The notes: generated by a model not told the origin, from the letters alone. Shown: positions 49,085 through 59,068, counted from the stretch's first letter. The stretch: 64,000 bases of DNA from Clostridiales bacterium (GCA_017551865.1 JAFZKB010000023.1:62001-126000), one strand, 5' to 3'. Numbers and translations: made by a program.

Positions 49085-51559
49085 TTACTTCACACTGACG
49101 CGCAGTATCTTCGACAGCGCCCTCTGAAGCCTTGATCTTCCGAGCTTTTGGATCTCGAGGTTATGCTCGCCGAACTTCACCATTCTCGAGAGCTCCTCTT
49201 CCGTGATCTCGTCTCTTCCGAATTCCGCCTTCTTTCGGATCGATTCCGATACGCGCGAAAGCGTCGATCCGAGGATTCTACTGTGCATCCGGTAATAAAG
49301 TCCATACCCGGAAGCACGCTGGTTAATCGTCGAAGACCCGATCCTACCAAACTTCCATCTCCAGAACAGGACGTATAGGAGTCGTAGTAAGAAGATGACC
49401 GCGGCGACGATCAGGATACTGAGAAGTGCCGGATGGAAGATGATCCCCGTCACCTTCTCTTCCGAAGTCTGCGGCGCAACCGGAGCCACCGTCGGGGTCG
49501 GAGTTACCGGCTTTGTCGGCTTCTTTGCAGGCTTCGGCGTTGGTGTCGGCGAGAGCTGTCGGTCATAGACCATATCCCCGTATTCCTGGGCGATCGCGGT
49601 CGCGTTATAGAAGCTGACCAGTGCTCCGTTTCCAGGGGTGGCGTCATCCAGGATCCAGCCGTAATCCGGATCGAAGAACTCGAACCACGCATGCGCATTG
49701 TTCATCATGACATCACACGGCTTTCCATACGGGTCGCTCGAGACCAGATAGCCGATGGAGTATCTCGTCGGCACGCCCAACATACGAAGGAGCACCGCGG
49801 AGGTGGTCGCATAGTGCACGCAAAAACCACTCCTGCTCTTGGTCAGGAACCACGTAACGAAGTCCTCCACGTCTTCCGGCGGATACGGCGTCTTGGCATC
49901 GTAGGGGTGGATCGTTCTAACGAACTCAATGACCGCCGCCACCTTCTCGGCCGTACTCATGGTGCGCGTTCCGTCCATGACCTCGAAGAACCACTGCGGG
50001 AGCACGCCGCTTTCGAGGATCCCCGTACGTGTCTTCTCAGGAATTTCCAGGCAGACCCCGTAGACCTCATTTTCGAGATACTCGGGATTCCAGTCCGGCG
50101 TAGACTTCTGCGGCGTCATGTTATATGCATAGTAATAGGTATTCTCCCCCGGATTACTGATCTTCTCACTGAGATTCCAGTTCTTCCGGATCGGGATATT
50201 CTGGTATTTACTAGCAGGCGAGATGAAGAAATTGTCCACATATCCGGGGACGAAATACACGTCCGTATCCACATATGTCTTGACCTTCACGACGAAGTCC
50301 GCTTCTCTTTCGGGGATGTCATATCCCTCCGAGAAGAAATACAGAGGATCGTCGGTCTCTCCGGGGACATACGAACTCCAGGCGTTTCCTTCCATGACCT
50401 CCATGCAGCCGGTTCGAAGATAGACCATTCGTCCGCTTCTTATAACGGTATGGTTCTCATTATCGTTGAAGTTTCGGGTCATCTCCAGGATCTTCACATC
50501 CGGCGGATCAAAGAATCCGGCACGGGTCAGGTCTTCCCTTGTTGTATTCGACTTGATCTTCGTCTCATCTTCTTCATCCTGCATGAAGCTGCCCTGATAT
50601 CCGAGATCCTTCGGGGCCTCCTCTTCGAGGATCGCTTCTTCACCGGGCTCCCCGATATGAAGCTTCCTTCCGATCCCCTTTACCAGATCCTGCACCTGTG
50701 TAAACTTTTCTTCCGCGAGGAGATTTCGGTCGTACCCTTCGGCCGGGAAGATCGAGCCCACCAGAAGACAGACCAGAAGGACCGGCACCGTGATCTTCAG
50801 CATACGGTCATCCGCCTTGCTGTCCCCGAGCCGCTTCATGTACTGGAAGATCAGAAGAAGCAGCACGCCGGAAACCGCGAGCTCCCCGGTCCAGGCCTTC
50901 GGCACGATATAGGAGATTGCGACCGACGAGACAAGGAACGGGATATAGAAAATCAGCGAGAAGAGGATGTTCCTTCTCTTAATGACCACATATGTCGTAA
51001 AATACGCTGGGACGAAGTTGATGAGGATCAGAAGAAGCGTGACGTCCCGGTTGCGCTTCACGATCTCCGCAGTATCAGTATAGATCGGTTTTAATGCGTG
51101 AAAAGCATTTCTCTGCAGGATCGAATATACGTAGTCCACCTGCGTATGGATCCGAAGGATGTTAAAGGTGGCGCAACCCCAGGCGATCATGAGGAGGAAT
51201 GCCGCCATAATGATGCCCGTGAGCTTACTCTTCTCGGCGTGGCAGTAAGCCGTCGCAAAAGACACCACCGCGAGCGCGAAGAAGAATACGTAAGCGTTCA
51301 GTTTCAGGGAATGGGTCGTGGTCATCATGCAGGTAAAGCCCATGCCGAGGATCACCGAGAGCACGGTAGCAAATATGACCGACAGTATATCCGGCTCCAC
51401 CGCTTTCTTGATCGGGCGCACCTGACGGAGCTGGCGCTTCTTTCTGCTCTGCTCGAGCTTTTCTTTCTGCGCAAGCTGCTCCGCAACCGTCGCCCGGGTC
51501 CTCTCGAGACGGTCCTCTTTCAGCACTTTCTTCGGCTTTCTCAAACGGTCTCTACTCAT
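49085..51559 (-). CDS. TgpA-like membrane protein with transglutaminase core
   Basis: This 824-residue protein has a basic N-terminus, about seven membrane segments in the first 260 residues, and a large external part. A transglutaminase-like core shows SRSGFCVHYATTSAVLLRMLG (Cys near 578), NNAHAWFEFF (His near 622) and GWILDDATPG (Asp near 636). A Pro/Thr linker, a last membrane segment near 720-740 and a cytoplasmic end follow. TgpA-type proteins are always found with DUF58 and MoxR proteins, as here. The role may be processing or crosslinking of surface proteins, with the MoxR ATPase acting as assembly factor. Its start overlaps the DUF58 gene by 8 bp. Confidence 0.9.
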   Translation of the reverse strand: MSRDRLRKPKKVLKEDRLERTRATVAEQLAQKEKLEQSRKKRQLRQVRPIKKAVEPDILSVIFATVLSVILGMGFTCMMTTTHSLKLNAYVFFFALAVVSFATAYCHAEKSKLTGIIMAAFLLMIAWGCATFNILRIHTQVDYVYSILQRNAFHALKPIYTDTAEIVKRNRDVTLLLILINFVPAYFTTYVVIKRRNILFSLIFYIPFLVSSVAISYIVPKAWTGELAVSGVLLLLIFQYMKRLGDSKADDRMLKITVPVLLVCLLVGSIFPAEGYDRNLLAEEKFTQVQDLVKGIGRKLHIGEPGEEAILEEEAPKDLGYQGSFMQDEEDETKIKSNTTREDLTRAGFFDPPDVKILEMTRNFNDNENHTVIRSGRMVYLRTGCMEVMEGNAWSSYVPGETDDPLYFFSEGYDIPEREADFVVKVKTYVDTDVYFVPGYVDNFFISPASKYQNIPIRKNWNLSEKISNPGENTYYYAYNMTPQKSTPDWNPEYLENEVYGVCLEIPEKTRTGILESGVLPQWFFEVMDGTRTMSTAEKVAAVIEFVRTIHPYDAKTPYPPEDVEDFVTWFLTKSRSGFCVHYATTSAVLLRMLGVPTRYSIGYLVSSDPYGKPCDVMMNNAHAWFEFFDPDYGWILDDATPGNGALVSFYNATAIAQEYGDMVYDRQLSPTPTPKPAKKPTKPVTPTPTVAPVAPQTSEEKVTGIIFHPALLSILIVAAVIFLLRLLYVLFWRWKFGRIGSSTINQRASGYGLYYRMHSRILGSTLSRVSESIRKKAEFGRDEITEEELSRMVKFGEHNLEIQKLGRSRLQRALSKILRVSVK

Positions 51560-52451
51560 CTTCTTCCTCCTCCGGGATCGGCATACGAAGAATTGAGAGG
51601 ATCGCCTTGTCGAGATCGTCCCTCGATTCTATGTCAAAAGACACTTCTTTTCTTGTCGGCGGGAGCACGCGGATCTTGTGTTCCACGTCGTGATCGAGAA
51701 AATACCTCGACGTGAAAAGCACTTCTCCCAGGTACCTGTCGAGTTTTTCTCTATCTCTGCATAGCGGAATATAAAGTCGCGAATGACCGTAGGTCTCCTC
51801 CTGGGATTCCTTGATCATGAGGGTATCCTTCTTCGCGGAAAGCTTCCAGTGGATCCTCTTGACCGAATCGCCCGGGACATAGTCTCGGATATCGTAGATC
51901 TCCGAGTGCGTGTTATTCGATTTTCTAAGTCCCTTGGCCTTAAAGCCGCTCATATCCGGGACCGCCGCCGGGATACACGGGATCGGGAGCACCACGACCT
52001 CGCCCTCGACTTCCAGCGTCTTCGGGAAGAAAATAAGTCCCAGCATGTCATAGACGCGGATCTTCGCGGAGGTGAGGCGGTACGTGCCGCAATGTCTTGT
52101 GTCGATATAGATCTGATCCGAGCTCTCGCTTTGCGAAAAGATCCGGATCACGCTCACGTCGCCGGTCATGGTCTCTTTTAAGTATATCTTCGCCGAATAC
52201 ATGCAGAAGGGGAAATACTCGAGTCCGTGGGATGTAAAGGAGATCAGGGTCTCTTCGTCTTTCAGGACCTTCCTGGTTGCATCCGCCTCAAGCTCGAAAA
52301 AGAGCATGGAAACTCCGCTGACAACGATGGCCATCAGGGGGATCGATGCCACCATGATCAGTAAAAACCAGGCAAACCACATCTTGTAGCAGAGGAAAAA
52401 AGTTATGGCGCCCAGCAGAGCCAGAATGTAGATCACCCAACTCCGCAGCAT
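51552..52451 (-). CDS. DUF58-family membrane protein
   Basis: This 299-residue protein has two hydrophobic segments near its start (WVIYILALLGAITFFLCY and FAWFLLIMVASIPLMAIVVSGV). A beta-rich region leads to the DUF58 core with IYDIRDYVPGDSVKRIHWKLSAKKDTLMIKE (the family reads R-x-Y-x-x-G-D-x-x-x-x-I-x-W). DUF58 proteins resemble von Willebrand A-type domains and work with MoxR ATPases. It starts 4 bp after moxR and overlaps the TgpA-like gene, so the three are one unit. Confidence 0.9.
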   Translation of the reverse strand: MLRSWVIYILALLGAITFFLCYKMWFAWFLLIMVASIPLMAIVVSGVSMLFFELEADATRKVLKDEETLISFTSHGLEYFPFCMYSAKIYLKETMTGDVSVIRIFSQSESSDQIYIDTRHCGTYRLTSAKIRVYDMLGLIFFPKTLEVEGEVVVLPIPCIPAAVPDMSGFKAKGLRKSNNTHSEIYDIRDYVPGDSVKRIHWKLSAKKDTLMIKESQEETYGHSRLYIPLCRDREKLDRYLGEVLFTSRYFLDHDVEHKIRVLPPTRKEVSFDIESRDDLDKAILSILRMPIPEEEEDE

Positions 52452-52455
52452 AGTG

Positions 52456-53388
52456 TTATTCCTTAGGGATCACTGTCGTCTTGACGATCTCTTTTGCGAT
52501 ATCCGTCGGCTTGACTTCCTTGAATTCCGCTTCCGGGGTAAGGATCATGCGGTGGCTCATGACCGGAGAGAATACGGCCTGCACATCGTCCGGAATCACG
52601 TAGTCACGGCCGGTCATATAGGCATGGGCCTTCGCCATAGATGTCAGCGCCAGCGTCGCACGCGGGCTTCCGCCTCGGGAAAGCATCTTATGTGTTCTCG
52701 TTCTGTCCATCAGGGCCACGATATACTTGAGCACTCTGTATTTGACATACATCTTGCTGGTCTCTTCCTGCATCTTGAGGATATCGTCCACCGAGCAGAT
52801 CGTCTGAATCTCGTTTAGCGGATTTGCGCCATTTTGGCGGTTCATGAGCATCTCGATCTCATTATCTAAAGATGGATACCCCATGGATGTTCTTACCGCA
52901 AAACGGTCCATCTGCGAGTCCGGAAGGAGCGATGTGCCCGACGCGCCGGACGGGTTCTGGGTCGCAATGACCACGAAGGGCTTCGGAAGTGCATAGGTCT
53001 GGTCATCGACCGTGACCTGTCCTTCTTCCATCGCTTCAAGGAGCGCGGACTGGGTACGGGAAGATGCGCGGTTCAGCTCGTCCGCCAGGAAAAGATTATG
53101 GAACACTGCGCCTTTCTGGTACTTCATGGAACGGGTCTCCGGATCCATGATTGAAAAACCTGTGATATCGGAAGGAAGTACGTCAGGTGTAAACTGCACA
53201 CGGCCGTAGTCCATGCCCATGGTCTTGGCAAAAGCCAGCGCCATCGTCGTTTTTCCTACGCCCGGGACATCCTCCATGAGAATATGGCCGCCGGCAAGAA
53301 CGCTCTTTAAGATCAGACGGATCACTTCGTCCTTACCGCAGATCGCCTTTTTCACCTCGTCAATGATTTGTGTTGTTTTCTCGTGCAT
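52456..53388 (-). CDS. moxR: MoxR-family AAA ATPase
   Basis: This 310-residue AAA+ ATPase shows Walker A EDVPGVGKTT at about 39-48, Walker B LFLADELNRAS near 102-112, sensor 1 VIATQNPSG and the MoxR-type end RGGSPRATLALTSMAKAHA. MoxR proteins act as chaperone-like ATPases that mature or load metal and protein partners, usually DUF58/VWA proteins. GGAGGA lies 6 nt before the ATG. The DUF58 and TgpA-like genes follow within a few bases. The Ser/Thr kinase gene ends 51 bp upstream on the same strand, so all may respond to one signal. Confidence 0.93.
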   Translation of the reverse strand: MHEKTTQIIDEVKKAICGKDEVIRLILKSVLAGGHILMEDVPGVGKTTMALAFAKTMGMDYGRVQFTPDVLPSDITGFSIMDPETRSMKYQKGAVFHNLFLADELNRASSRTQSALLEAMEEGQVTVDDQTYALPKPFVVIATQNPSGASGTSLLPDSQMDRFAVRTSMGYPSLDNEIEMLMNRQNGANPLNEIQTICSVDDILKMQEETSKMYVKYRVLKYIVALMDRTRTHKMLSRGGSPRATLALTSMAKAHAYMTGRDYVIPDDVQAVFSPVMSHRMILTPEAEFKEVKPTDIAKEIVKTTVIPKE

Positions 53389-53439
53389 ACAGTTCCTCCC
53401 CTGTTCGTCATATATACATTATAACTTTAGGGAGAAAAA

Positions 53440-55902
53440 TTAGATACCCAGAGCTTTATACCCCTGGTCTAAAAAGTCACGTGCGCCCGAGTCTGCCGTG
53501 CAGATGGAGACATAAACGATCTCGTCAAACCAGATGCACTTGATGCAGTAATCGCCTTCGCCGAAGATGGAATCTTCTGTGAAATGTCCGTCGGCGATGA
53601 ACCAGTTATCGACCTGCTCGAGGGTTCCCGAGAACTGGCCCTGATTCTCCGCATCCTTGATCTCTTGATACGTTTCATCGGAACAGGTCTTGGCATCGTC
53701 CGAATTCTTGAAACGGTAGTAGTAAAGCGCTGCGAGCGAGGCGTCTTTTGTCCACATGGCTCTCCATGCTTCCTCCGCACCTGCCGTGTCGGCTTCCTGA
53801 TTGACCGTAAAGCCCTGACTCTCCGCGACCGCCTTAAACTCATCGGCCGTGATCGCGGCTGCATTTCTCCTAATAGAATCGACGGTCTTATTGTACCCTT
53901 CCAGATACTCGCCTTTTTTCGCCGTATCCAGCTTGTCATCGAGGTACATCATGAAGCAGTAGGCATATCCCGAGGACTTATCCAGAATCACGTGCATATC
54001 CAGTTCCTTCCGTGCGCCCCTATACATACACTTCACGACAAGATCCGAGAAATTCAAATCCGTGTCCTTGTTGTTCACACAGGAAATGACTTCACCGTCC
54101 GTAAAATCACCGTCATTACCGGTAAAAGTCGATATAAACTCGTCCATGAACTGGTCGAAATCGTAAAGCGCCGCCTGCTGTGGCGTCATGGCCGGAACCG
54201 CATAGACCATCAGGAAAGCATCGGCAGAAACCGTTTCTCCCGGGAAGAAATACTGGTAATTGTCATCGGTCTGATAAGTCCAGTCTTTTGCCGTCTTATA
54301 GCTGACTTCGTGGATCTTGTAGAGCATCGCATCCCCAAGATCGACCGGCTCATTAGGGGACACCAGTTGACCCGTCGGTGCCGCCGTTGTTGTTGTCGGC
54401 TCTTCCGTGGTCGTAGTCGTCGGCTCTTCAGTCGTATCAGACGGTTCTTCCGTAGTCGTCGGCTTCTCCGTTGTCGTCTTCGACGTTTTCTTCTTCGTCG
54501 TCGTTACCGCTTCCTCATCTTCGCGGTTCATGAAATAATATCCGACCGGCACCGCGATCGCACTGACCAGTACGATACCCGCAATCACCAGCACCAATGG
54601 CTTCTTCCAGAAACTCTTCTTTGGCTTGCTCTCCTTCGGCGTAGCCACCGGAGTTGCTGCAACCGGAGTCTGTGCCGCTACAGGAGTCGACGCCGCGACC
54701 GGAACTTGTGCCTGCGCAGGAGCTGCGACCGGGGCCTGTACTGGTGTCTGTGCAACTGGCGCCGAGGGAGCCTGTGCATAGGAAACTGCCGGAGTCTGCG
54801 AAACTTGCGCCGGAGCTGGCTCATAGGCTTCTGTAACAGGAAGCTGGGAAGATACAGCCGGAGCTGCGGACGGAACGCTTGCCGCAGTTGAAGCAACCGC
54901 AGCCGTTGTGCCTGCGACGGCTGGTGCTGCCGCGCCTACGTTCTTTCCTGTGATTGCTTCCGAGAAAGACTGCATATCCGGGTAACGTCCGGAGGCATTT
55001 ACAGAAAGCGCCTTCATGAGAGCATCGCTTGCATATTTCGGCATATTGACGCCCAGATCGATCGGTGGGACCAGCGTATCCTCATGGACGCGCTCGATGG
55101 CGTCCGGAGGCATAACGCCCGTAAGAATCAGGTACATGGTTGCCGCGAGTGCATACTCGTCCGACCACGGACCCTGATTGCCGTGTTTTCTATACTGCTC
55201 TTCCGGAGCGAATCCGTGCTTTAAGATGATGGACTTGCTCTTTTCCGAATCAATGGCCAGACGTGCGGCACCGAAGTCGAGAAGATGAGTTGTCCCGTGC
55301 TTTGTCACGATGATATTATCCGGGCTGATGTCTCTGTGCAGGAGATTATGCTCATGCACGGCACCCAGAGAATCAATGACCGGAAGAAGCAGTTTGATCG
55401 TCTCGTCAAACGAGAGCTTCCCGCCTTTGGCCACGGTATACTTCATCAGGTCTACACCTTCGATATACTCCATAACGAAGTAGGCTGTAGAATTTTCTCG
55501 GAAATAGTCGTGTACCGTAACGATATTCGGGACCGTACGGAGTTTGGCGAGGATCCTCGCCTCTTCGAGGAACTTATTTGCGCCGTTATCGAATTTCGCC
55601 TGTTCCTCCTGGGCACTGACCGTCATGGTGTAGTGGTCGGCATCGCGGATGGCAATACCGGAAGGAAGATATTCCTTCACCGCCACACAGGTCTCAAGCG
55701 TCATATCCAGAGCAAGATAAGTCACGCCAAAACCACCCACACCGAGGACCCTTCCGGTCAGGTAACGTCCGTTTAGGATCGTACCGATCGGAAGTGCGAT
55801 GAATGGGTGCTTGGCCGTCGCGATATCATACCCGCAGTGCGGGCACGGACCTACGCCGTCATGTTCATTAAAACATCCGTAACAGAGCTTGCTCGTATCC
55901 AT
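53440..55902 (-). CDS. Membrane Ser/Thr protein kinase with N-terminal zinc ribbon
   Basis: This 820-residue protein begins with a zinc ribbon (Cys7, Cys10, Cys20, Cys23), then an eukaryotic-type kinase domain at about 45-315. Visible are the glycine loop VLGVGGFGVTY, Lys76 in VAVKEYL, HRDISPDN (catalytic loop, Ile-Ser where most have Leu-Lys) and DFGAAR at 209-214. An Ala/Pro/Gln/Val-rich stretch, a basic patch, a membrane segment near 435-460 and a Thr-rich external stalk follow. The external domain spans about 530-820. No PASTA repeats are present. It lies 5 bp after a lipoprotein gene with no clear ribosome binding site of its own, so translation is probably coupled. Confidence 0.9.
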   Translation of the reverse strand: MDTSKLCYGCFNEHDGVGPCPHCGYDIATAKHPFIALPIGTILNGRYLTGRVLGVGGFGVTYLALDMTLETCVAVKEYLPSGIAIRDADHYTMTVSAQEEQAKFDNGANKFLEEARILAKLRTVPNIVTVHDYFRENSTAYFVMEYIEGVDLMKYTVAKGGKLSFDETIKLLLPVIDSLGAVHEHNLLHRDISPDNIIVTKHGTTHLLDFGAARLAIDSEKSKSIILKHGFAPEEQYRKHGNQGPWSDEYALAATMYLILTGVMPPDAIERVHEDTLVPPIDLGVNMPKYASDALMKALSVNASGRYPDMQSFSEAITGKNVGAAAPAVAGTTAAVASTAASVPSAAPAVSSQLPVTEAYEPAPAQVSQTPAVSYAQAPSAPVAQTPVQAPVAAPAQAQVPVAASTPVAAQTPVAATPVATPKESKPKKSFWKKPLVLVIAGIVLVSAIAVPVGYYFMNREDEEAVTTTKKKTSKTTTEKPTTTEEPSDTTEEPTTTTTEEPTTTTAAPTGQLVSPNEPVDLGDAMLYKIHEVSYKTAKDWTYQTDDNYQYFFPGETVSADAFLMVYAVPAMTPQQAALYDFDQFMDEFISTFTGNDGDFTDGEVISCVNNKDTDLNFSDLVVKCMYRGARKELDMHVILDKSSGYAYCFMMYLDDKLDTAKKGEYLEGYNKTVDSIRRNAAAITADEFKAVAESQGFTVNQEADTAGAEEAWRAMWTKDASLAALYYYRFKNSDDAKTCSDETYQEIKDAENQGQFSGTLEQVDNWFIADGHFTEDSIFGEGDYCIKCIWFDEIVYVSICTADSGARDFLDQGYKALGI

Positions 55903-55907
55903 AGTTA

Positions 55908-57143
55908 TCAGTCAATGTCGATATCGAAATCCCAGATGCCCAGTTTTTCGATCAGCAGATAGTAATCGACGGAAACATCCGCGTTCGGGTATTCGTCGAT
56001 CGCGATGATGGCCACTGTGGTCGCATCACGATAGACATATACATCGATGCAGTGATCGTCCATGCTGGTGATCTTCTGGGAATAAATGTTATGTGTGTTC
56101 TTGTCCCAGCTGTCGCTTACTGTACCATCGGCCAGCGGGAGGTCTTCGTAGATGATCTCATCAATCATTTCATCGAGGAAATCCTGATTCGCTCTAAGCT
56201 CTTCGGAATCCTCGAACTCGAGATAGGTCGCGTACATGTCATCTGCTTCGATCGTGTATTCTCTCATGATGTAGCCATCTTCGCTTTCATCATTGCTCGT
56301 AAAGCGGTATTCCTTCATGAGCTTATCGAACTCGTCTGCGCTTACGATATGACGGTCACTGATTCCCGGGCCTGCCTTGGTCTCAAAAGGCGGATTGTTA
56401 TCCGGAGCCTTCGTGGTATCCTTCGTAGAGGAAGACGGATCCGAATCATCTGTTTCGGAACCACCCTGTGAAGGATCCGATGTTGCAGGAGTCGTCTCTT
56501 TCTCAGATGGCTCCGTCGCTTCTGTAGTTGCTTCCGTAGTCGCTTCTGTCGTCGGGATCGGTGTCGGGACCGAAGTTTCATCCAGCATATCTACGATGTC
56601 CTGGAAGGAATCCTTGACGAGCACTTTATAGATCGGAGAGTCATCTTCGATCGTCCAGCCGTCGTCATAGACCAGATCGATATCGATTTCCTTCTTCACT
56701 GTCTTTGCCTTCTTATCCTCGAGGGCGGAGATCAGTTCTTCCGGCTGGACCAGTCCGCCGTCAATGCAGTGCTCTGCCGCAATCGTCTCGGCATCCGGGA
56801 AGGTAAGCTTTACGGTTGCCGTTCCTTCGCCTTTCTTCTCACTGCCTTCGGCCTCTTCTACCGAGCACTTGATCTTGCCGGCAAAGGCCAGGAAAGCCGC
56901 GGTCTGGTCGACCGAATAGTCCTCTGTCGCGGAAAATGCCGTGTCTTCGGTGTATTTGTCCAGTTTCTTCACATTTCCTTTGGAAAGTGTCTTAAAGTAT
57001 CCTTCTACGACCTCGACGATGTCTTCGTTCAGATCGGAATCATCCTCATCCTTCTTCTTCGAACCGCCAAAGAGGCTGCAGGAACTAAGGATCATGGAAA
57101 CTGTCAGTACAAGGGCAGAAATGCCCGCTATCTTCTTTTTCAT
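55908..57143 (-). CDS. Lipoprotein upstream of the Ser/Thr kinase gene
   Basis: This 411-residue lipoprotein has a signal peptide (ALVLTVSMILSSCSLFGG; lipobox Cys near 22). An acidic N-terminal domain resembles a DUF-type NTF2-like fold (VEVVEGYFKTLSKGNVKKLDKY). A Thr/Glu/Pro-rich linker near 195-255 and a C-terminal alpha/beta domain follow. AGGAG lies 5 nt before the ATG. It is the first gene of the run that leads to the kinase, and the kinase's external domain is also of unknown fold, so the two may interact outside the cell. This is inference from order. Confidence 0.82.
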   Translation of the reverse strand: MKKKIAGISALVLTVSMILSSCSLFGGSKKKDEDDSDLNEDIVEVVEGYFKTLSKGNVKKLDKYTEDTAFSATEDYSVDQTAAFLAFAGKIKCSVEEAEGSEKKGEGTATVKLTFPDAETIAAEHCIDGGLVQPEELISALEDKKAKTVKKEIDIDLVYDDGWTIEDDSPIYKVLVKDSFQDIVDMLDETSVPTPIPTTEATTEATTEATEPSEKETTPATSDPSQGGSETDDSDPSSSTKDTTKAPDNNPPFETKAGPGISDRHIVSADEFDKLMKEYRFTSNDESEDGYIMREYTIEADDMYATYLEFEDSEELRANQDFLDEMIDEIIYEDLPLADGTVSDSWDKNTHNIYSQKITSMDDHCIDVYVYRDATTVAIIAIDEYPNADVSVDYYLLIEKLGIWDFDIDID

Positions 57144-57199
57144 ACTCTCTCCTCTCCCTCATCAAAAACTTCTGATAATACAGAGATTATACCATAATA

Positions 57200-57228
57200 T
57201 CGACAACACCTGCTTTAAGGTATAAAAT
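57200..57228 (+). promoter_or_regulatory. Promoter of aspS
   Basis: TCGACA (57200-57205) and TAAAAT (57223-57228) are 17 bp apart. The leader is about 30 nt, too short for a T-box. The ribosome binding site before the ATG at 57266 is weak (CGGGG at 57251-57255). Confidence 0.65.
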
Positions 57229-57265
57229 ATTACGCGAATTTACTTAAGAAACGGGGTATTCATCT

Positions 57266-59068
57266 ATGATCCAATCAAGGACACATAACTGCGGACAGCT
57301 CCGTCTTGCTGATATGGGCAAGACCGTTACGCTCGTCGGCTGGATGGAAAATATGCGTGAGGTCGGAAGCAATCTGGGCTTCGTCGTACTTCGCGACTTC
57401 TACGGCACGACGCAGATCGTTCTGGAGACCGAGGAAAAGGTCAAAGAGCTGAAGGCCATCAACAAGGAATCCACCATTCAGGTCACGGGTGTGGTACGTG
57501 AGCGTTCCAGCAAGAACCCGAACCAGGATACCGGCGACATCGAAGTTGTTCCTTCCGAGGTCAAGGTCCTCGGCCGCTGCCGCTATAACGAGCTTCCTTT
57601 CGAGATCAACCACTCCAGAGAGGCCGATGAAAACGCCCGTCTGAAATACCGTTACCTGGATCTTCGTAATCCGGAAGTGAAGAAGAACATCATTCTGCGC
57701 TGCAACGTTGTCGCGGCTCTCCGTAAGGCCATGATGGACCACGACTTCCTCGAGATCACGACTCCGATCCTGACCGCTTCTTCTCCGGAAGGCGCGCGCG
57801 ACTATCTGGTTCCTGCCAGAAAACATCCGGGCAAGTTCTATGCTCTTCCGCAGGCTCCTCAGCAGTTCAAGCAGCTCCTGATGACCTCCGGCTTTGACAG
57901 ATATTTCCAGATCGCTCCTTGCTTCCGTGATGAGGATGCCCGTGGTGACAGATCTCCGGGCGAGTTCTACCAGCTCGATATGGAAATGGCTTTTGCTACC
58001 CAGGAAGATGTCTTCTCTGTTATCGAGGATGTACTCCCTCCGATCTTTGCTAAATACGGCACCTATGACCGCGCTTCCGGTGCTCCGTTTGCCCGTATCC
58101 CGTATCTTGAGGCGATGGAAAAGTACGGCACCGATAAGCCGGACCTTCGTATCGACCTGACCGTTCAGGATGCGACCGAAATTCTTAAGGACTGCGGGTT
58201 CCCGCCGTTTGCGACCAAAACTGAAGATGGTGCAGATACCGATGTCCGCATCAAGGCAGTCGTTATCTCCGACTTTAAGGAGTCCAGAAAGTTCATCGAT
58301 AAGAATATCGCCGATATCGAAGTCATCTCCGGTAATAAGTCCTGCTGGTTCAGAATGGACGAGAATGGTGAGATCGTCGGTGGTATCGCGAAGTTCGTAA
58401 GCCCGATCAAGGACGCTGTCGTTTCCGCTCTCGGCGTAAAGCCGGGTGATCTGGTCGTTCTTTCCTGCGGCAAGCTCGCTCAGGCACAGAAGACCGCCGG
58501 TGTCATCGTGAAGACCTTCGGTGCGACCGTTCCGGGTCACATGGATAAAGAACAGTACGCTTTCTGCTGGATCGTAGACTTCCCGATGTATGAGATCGGT
58601 GAAGAATCCGGCGAGCTGGAGTTCTGCCACAACCCGTTCTCCATGCCGTCCGGCGGTATGGATGTCCTTCTCAAGGCAGAGCGCGGTGAGATCGATCCGC
58701 TCTCCATCACTGCTGACCAGTACGACCTCGTAGTAAACGGCGTTGAGCTTTCTTCCGGTGCTGTTCGTAACCACGATCCGGAGATCATGATCAAGGCCTT
58801 CGAGATGGTTCGTCTCGGCGAAGAAGATGTAAAGGCCAAGTTCCCGGCTATGTATAACGCTTTCTGCTATGGTGCACCGCCGCATGCCGGTATCGCTCCT
58901 GGTGTTGACCGTATGGTCATGCTCTTGGCAGGTGAAGAGTCTATCAGAGAGATCATCCCGTTCCCGATGAACAAGAATGCCCAGGACATCATGATGGATG
59001 CTCCGGGATATGTCACTGAGAAACAACTCGAGGAGCTGCACATCAAAACGGTTGACGTAGAAGAGTAA
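57266..59068 (+). CDS. aspS: Aspartate--tRNA ligase
   Basis: This 600-residue class II synthetase charges tRNA-Asp. The N-terminal OB-fold anticodon domain (about 1-105) begins RTHNCGQLRLADMGKTVTLVGW. The catalytic domain has motif 2 FRDEDARGDRSPGEFYQLD and motif 3 GIAPGVDRMVMLL. The bacterial-type GAD insertion lies between them at about 285-425. The length matches bacterial AspRS. Whether it is discriminating or also charges tRNA-Asn depends on whether an AsnRS exists elsewhere. The gene has its own promoter and a strong terminator. Confidence 0.96.
   Translation: MIQSRTHNCGQLRLADMGKTVTLVGWMENMREVGSNLGFVVLRDFYGTTQIVLETEEKVKELKAINKESTIQVTGVVRERSSKNPNQDTGDIEVVPSEVKVLGRCRYNELPFEINHSREADENARLKYRYLDLRNPEVKKNIILRCNVVAALRKAMMDHDFLEITTPILTASSPEGARDYLVPARKHPGKFYALPQAPQQFKQLLMTSGFDRYFQIAPCFRDEDARGDRSPGEFYQLDMEMAFATQEDVFSVIEDVLPPIFAKYGTYDRASGAPFARIPYLEAMEKYGTDKPDLRIDLTVQDATEILKDCGFPPFATKTEDGADTDVRIKAVVISDFKESRKFIDKNIADIEVISGNKSCWFRMDENGEIVGGIAKFVSPIKDAVVSALGVKPGDLVVLSCGKLAQAQKTAGVIVKTFGATVPGHMDKEQYAFCWIVDFPMYEIGEESGELEFCHNPFSMPSGGMDVLLKAERGEIDPLSITADQYDLVVNGVELSSGAVRNHDPEIMIKAFEMVRLGEEDVKAKFPAMYNAFCYGAPPHAGIAPGVDRMVMLLAGEESIREIIPFPMNKNAQDIMMDAPGYVTEKQLEELHIKTVDVEE

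Noticed and set aside
57144-57265. T-box leader of aspS
   Set aside because: The gap and the predicted leader are too short and no T-box sequence is visible.
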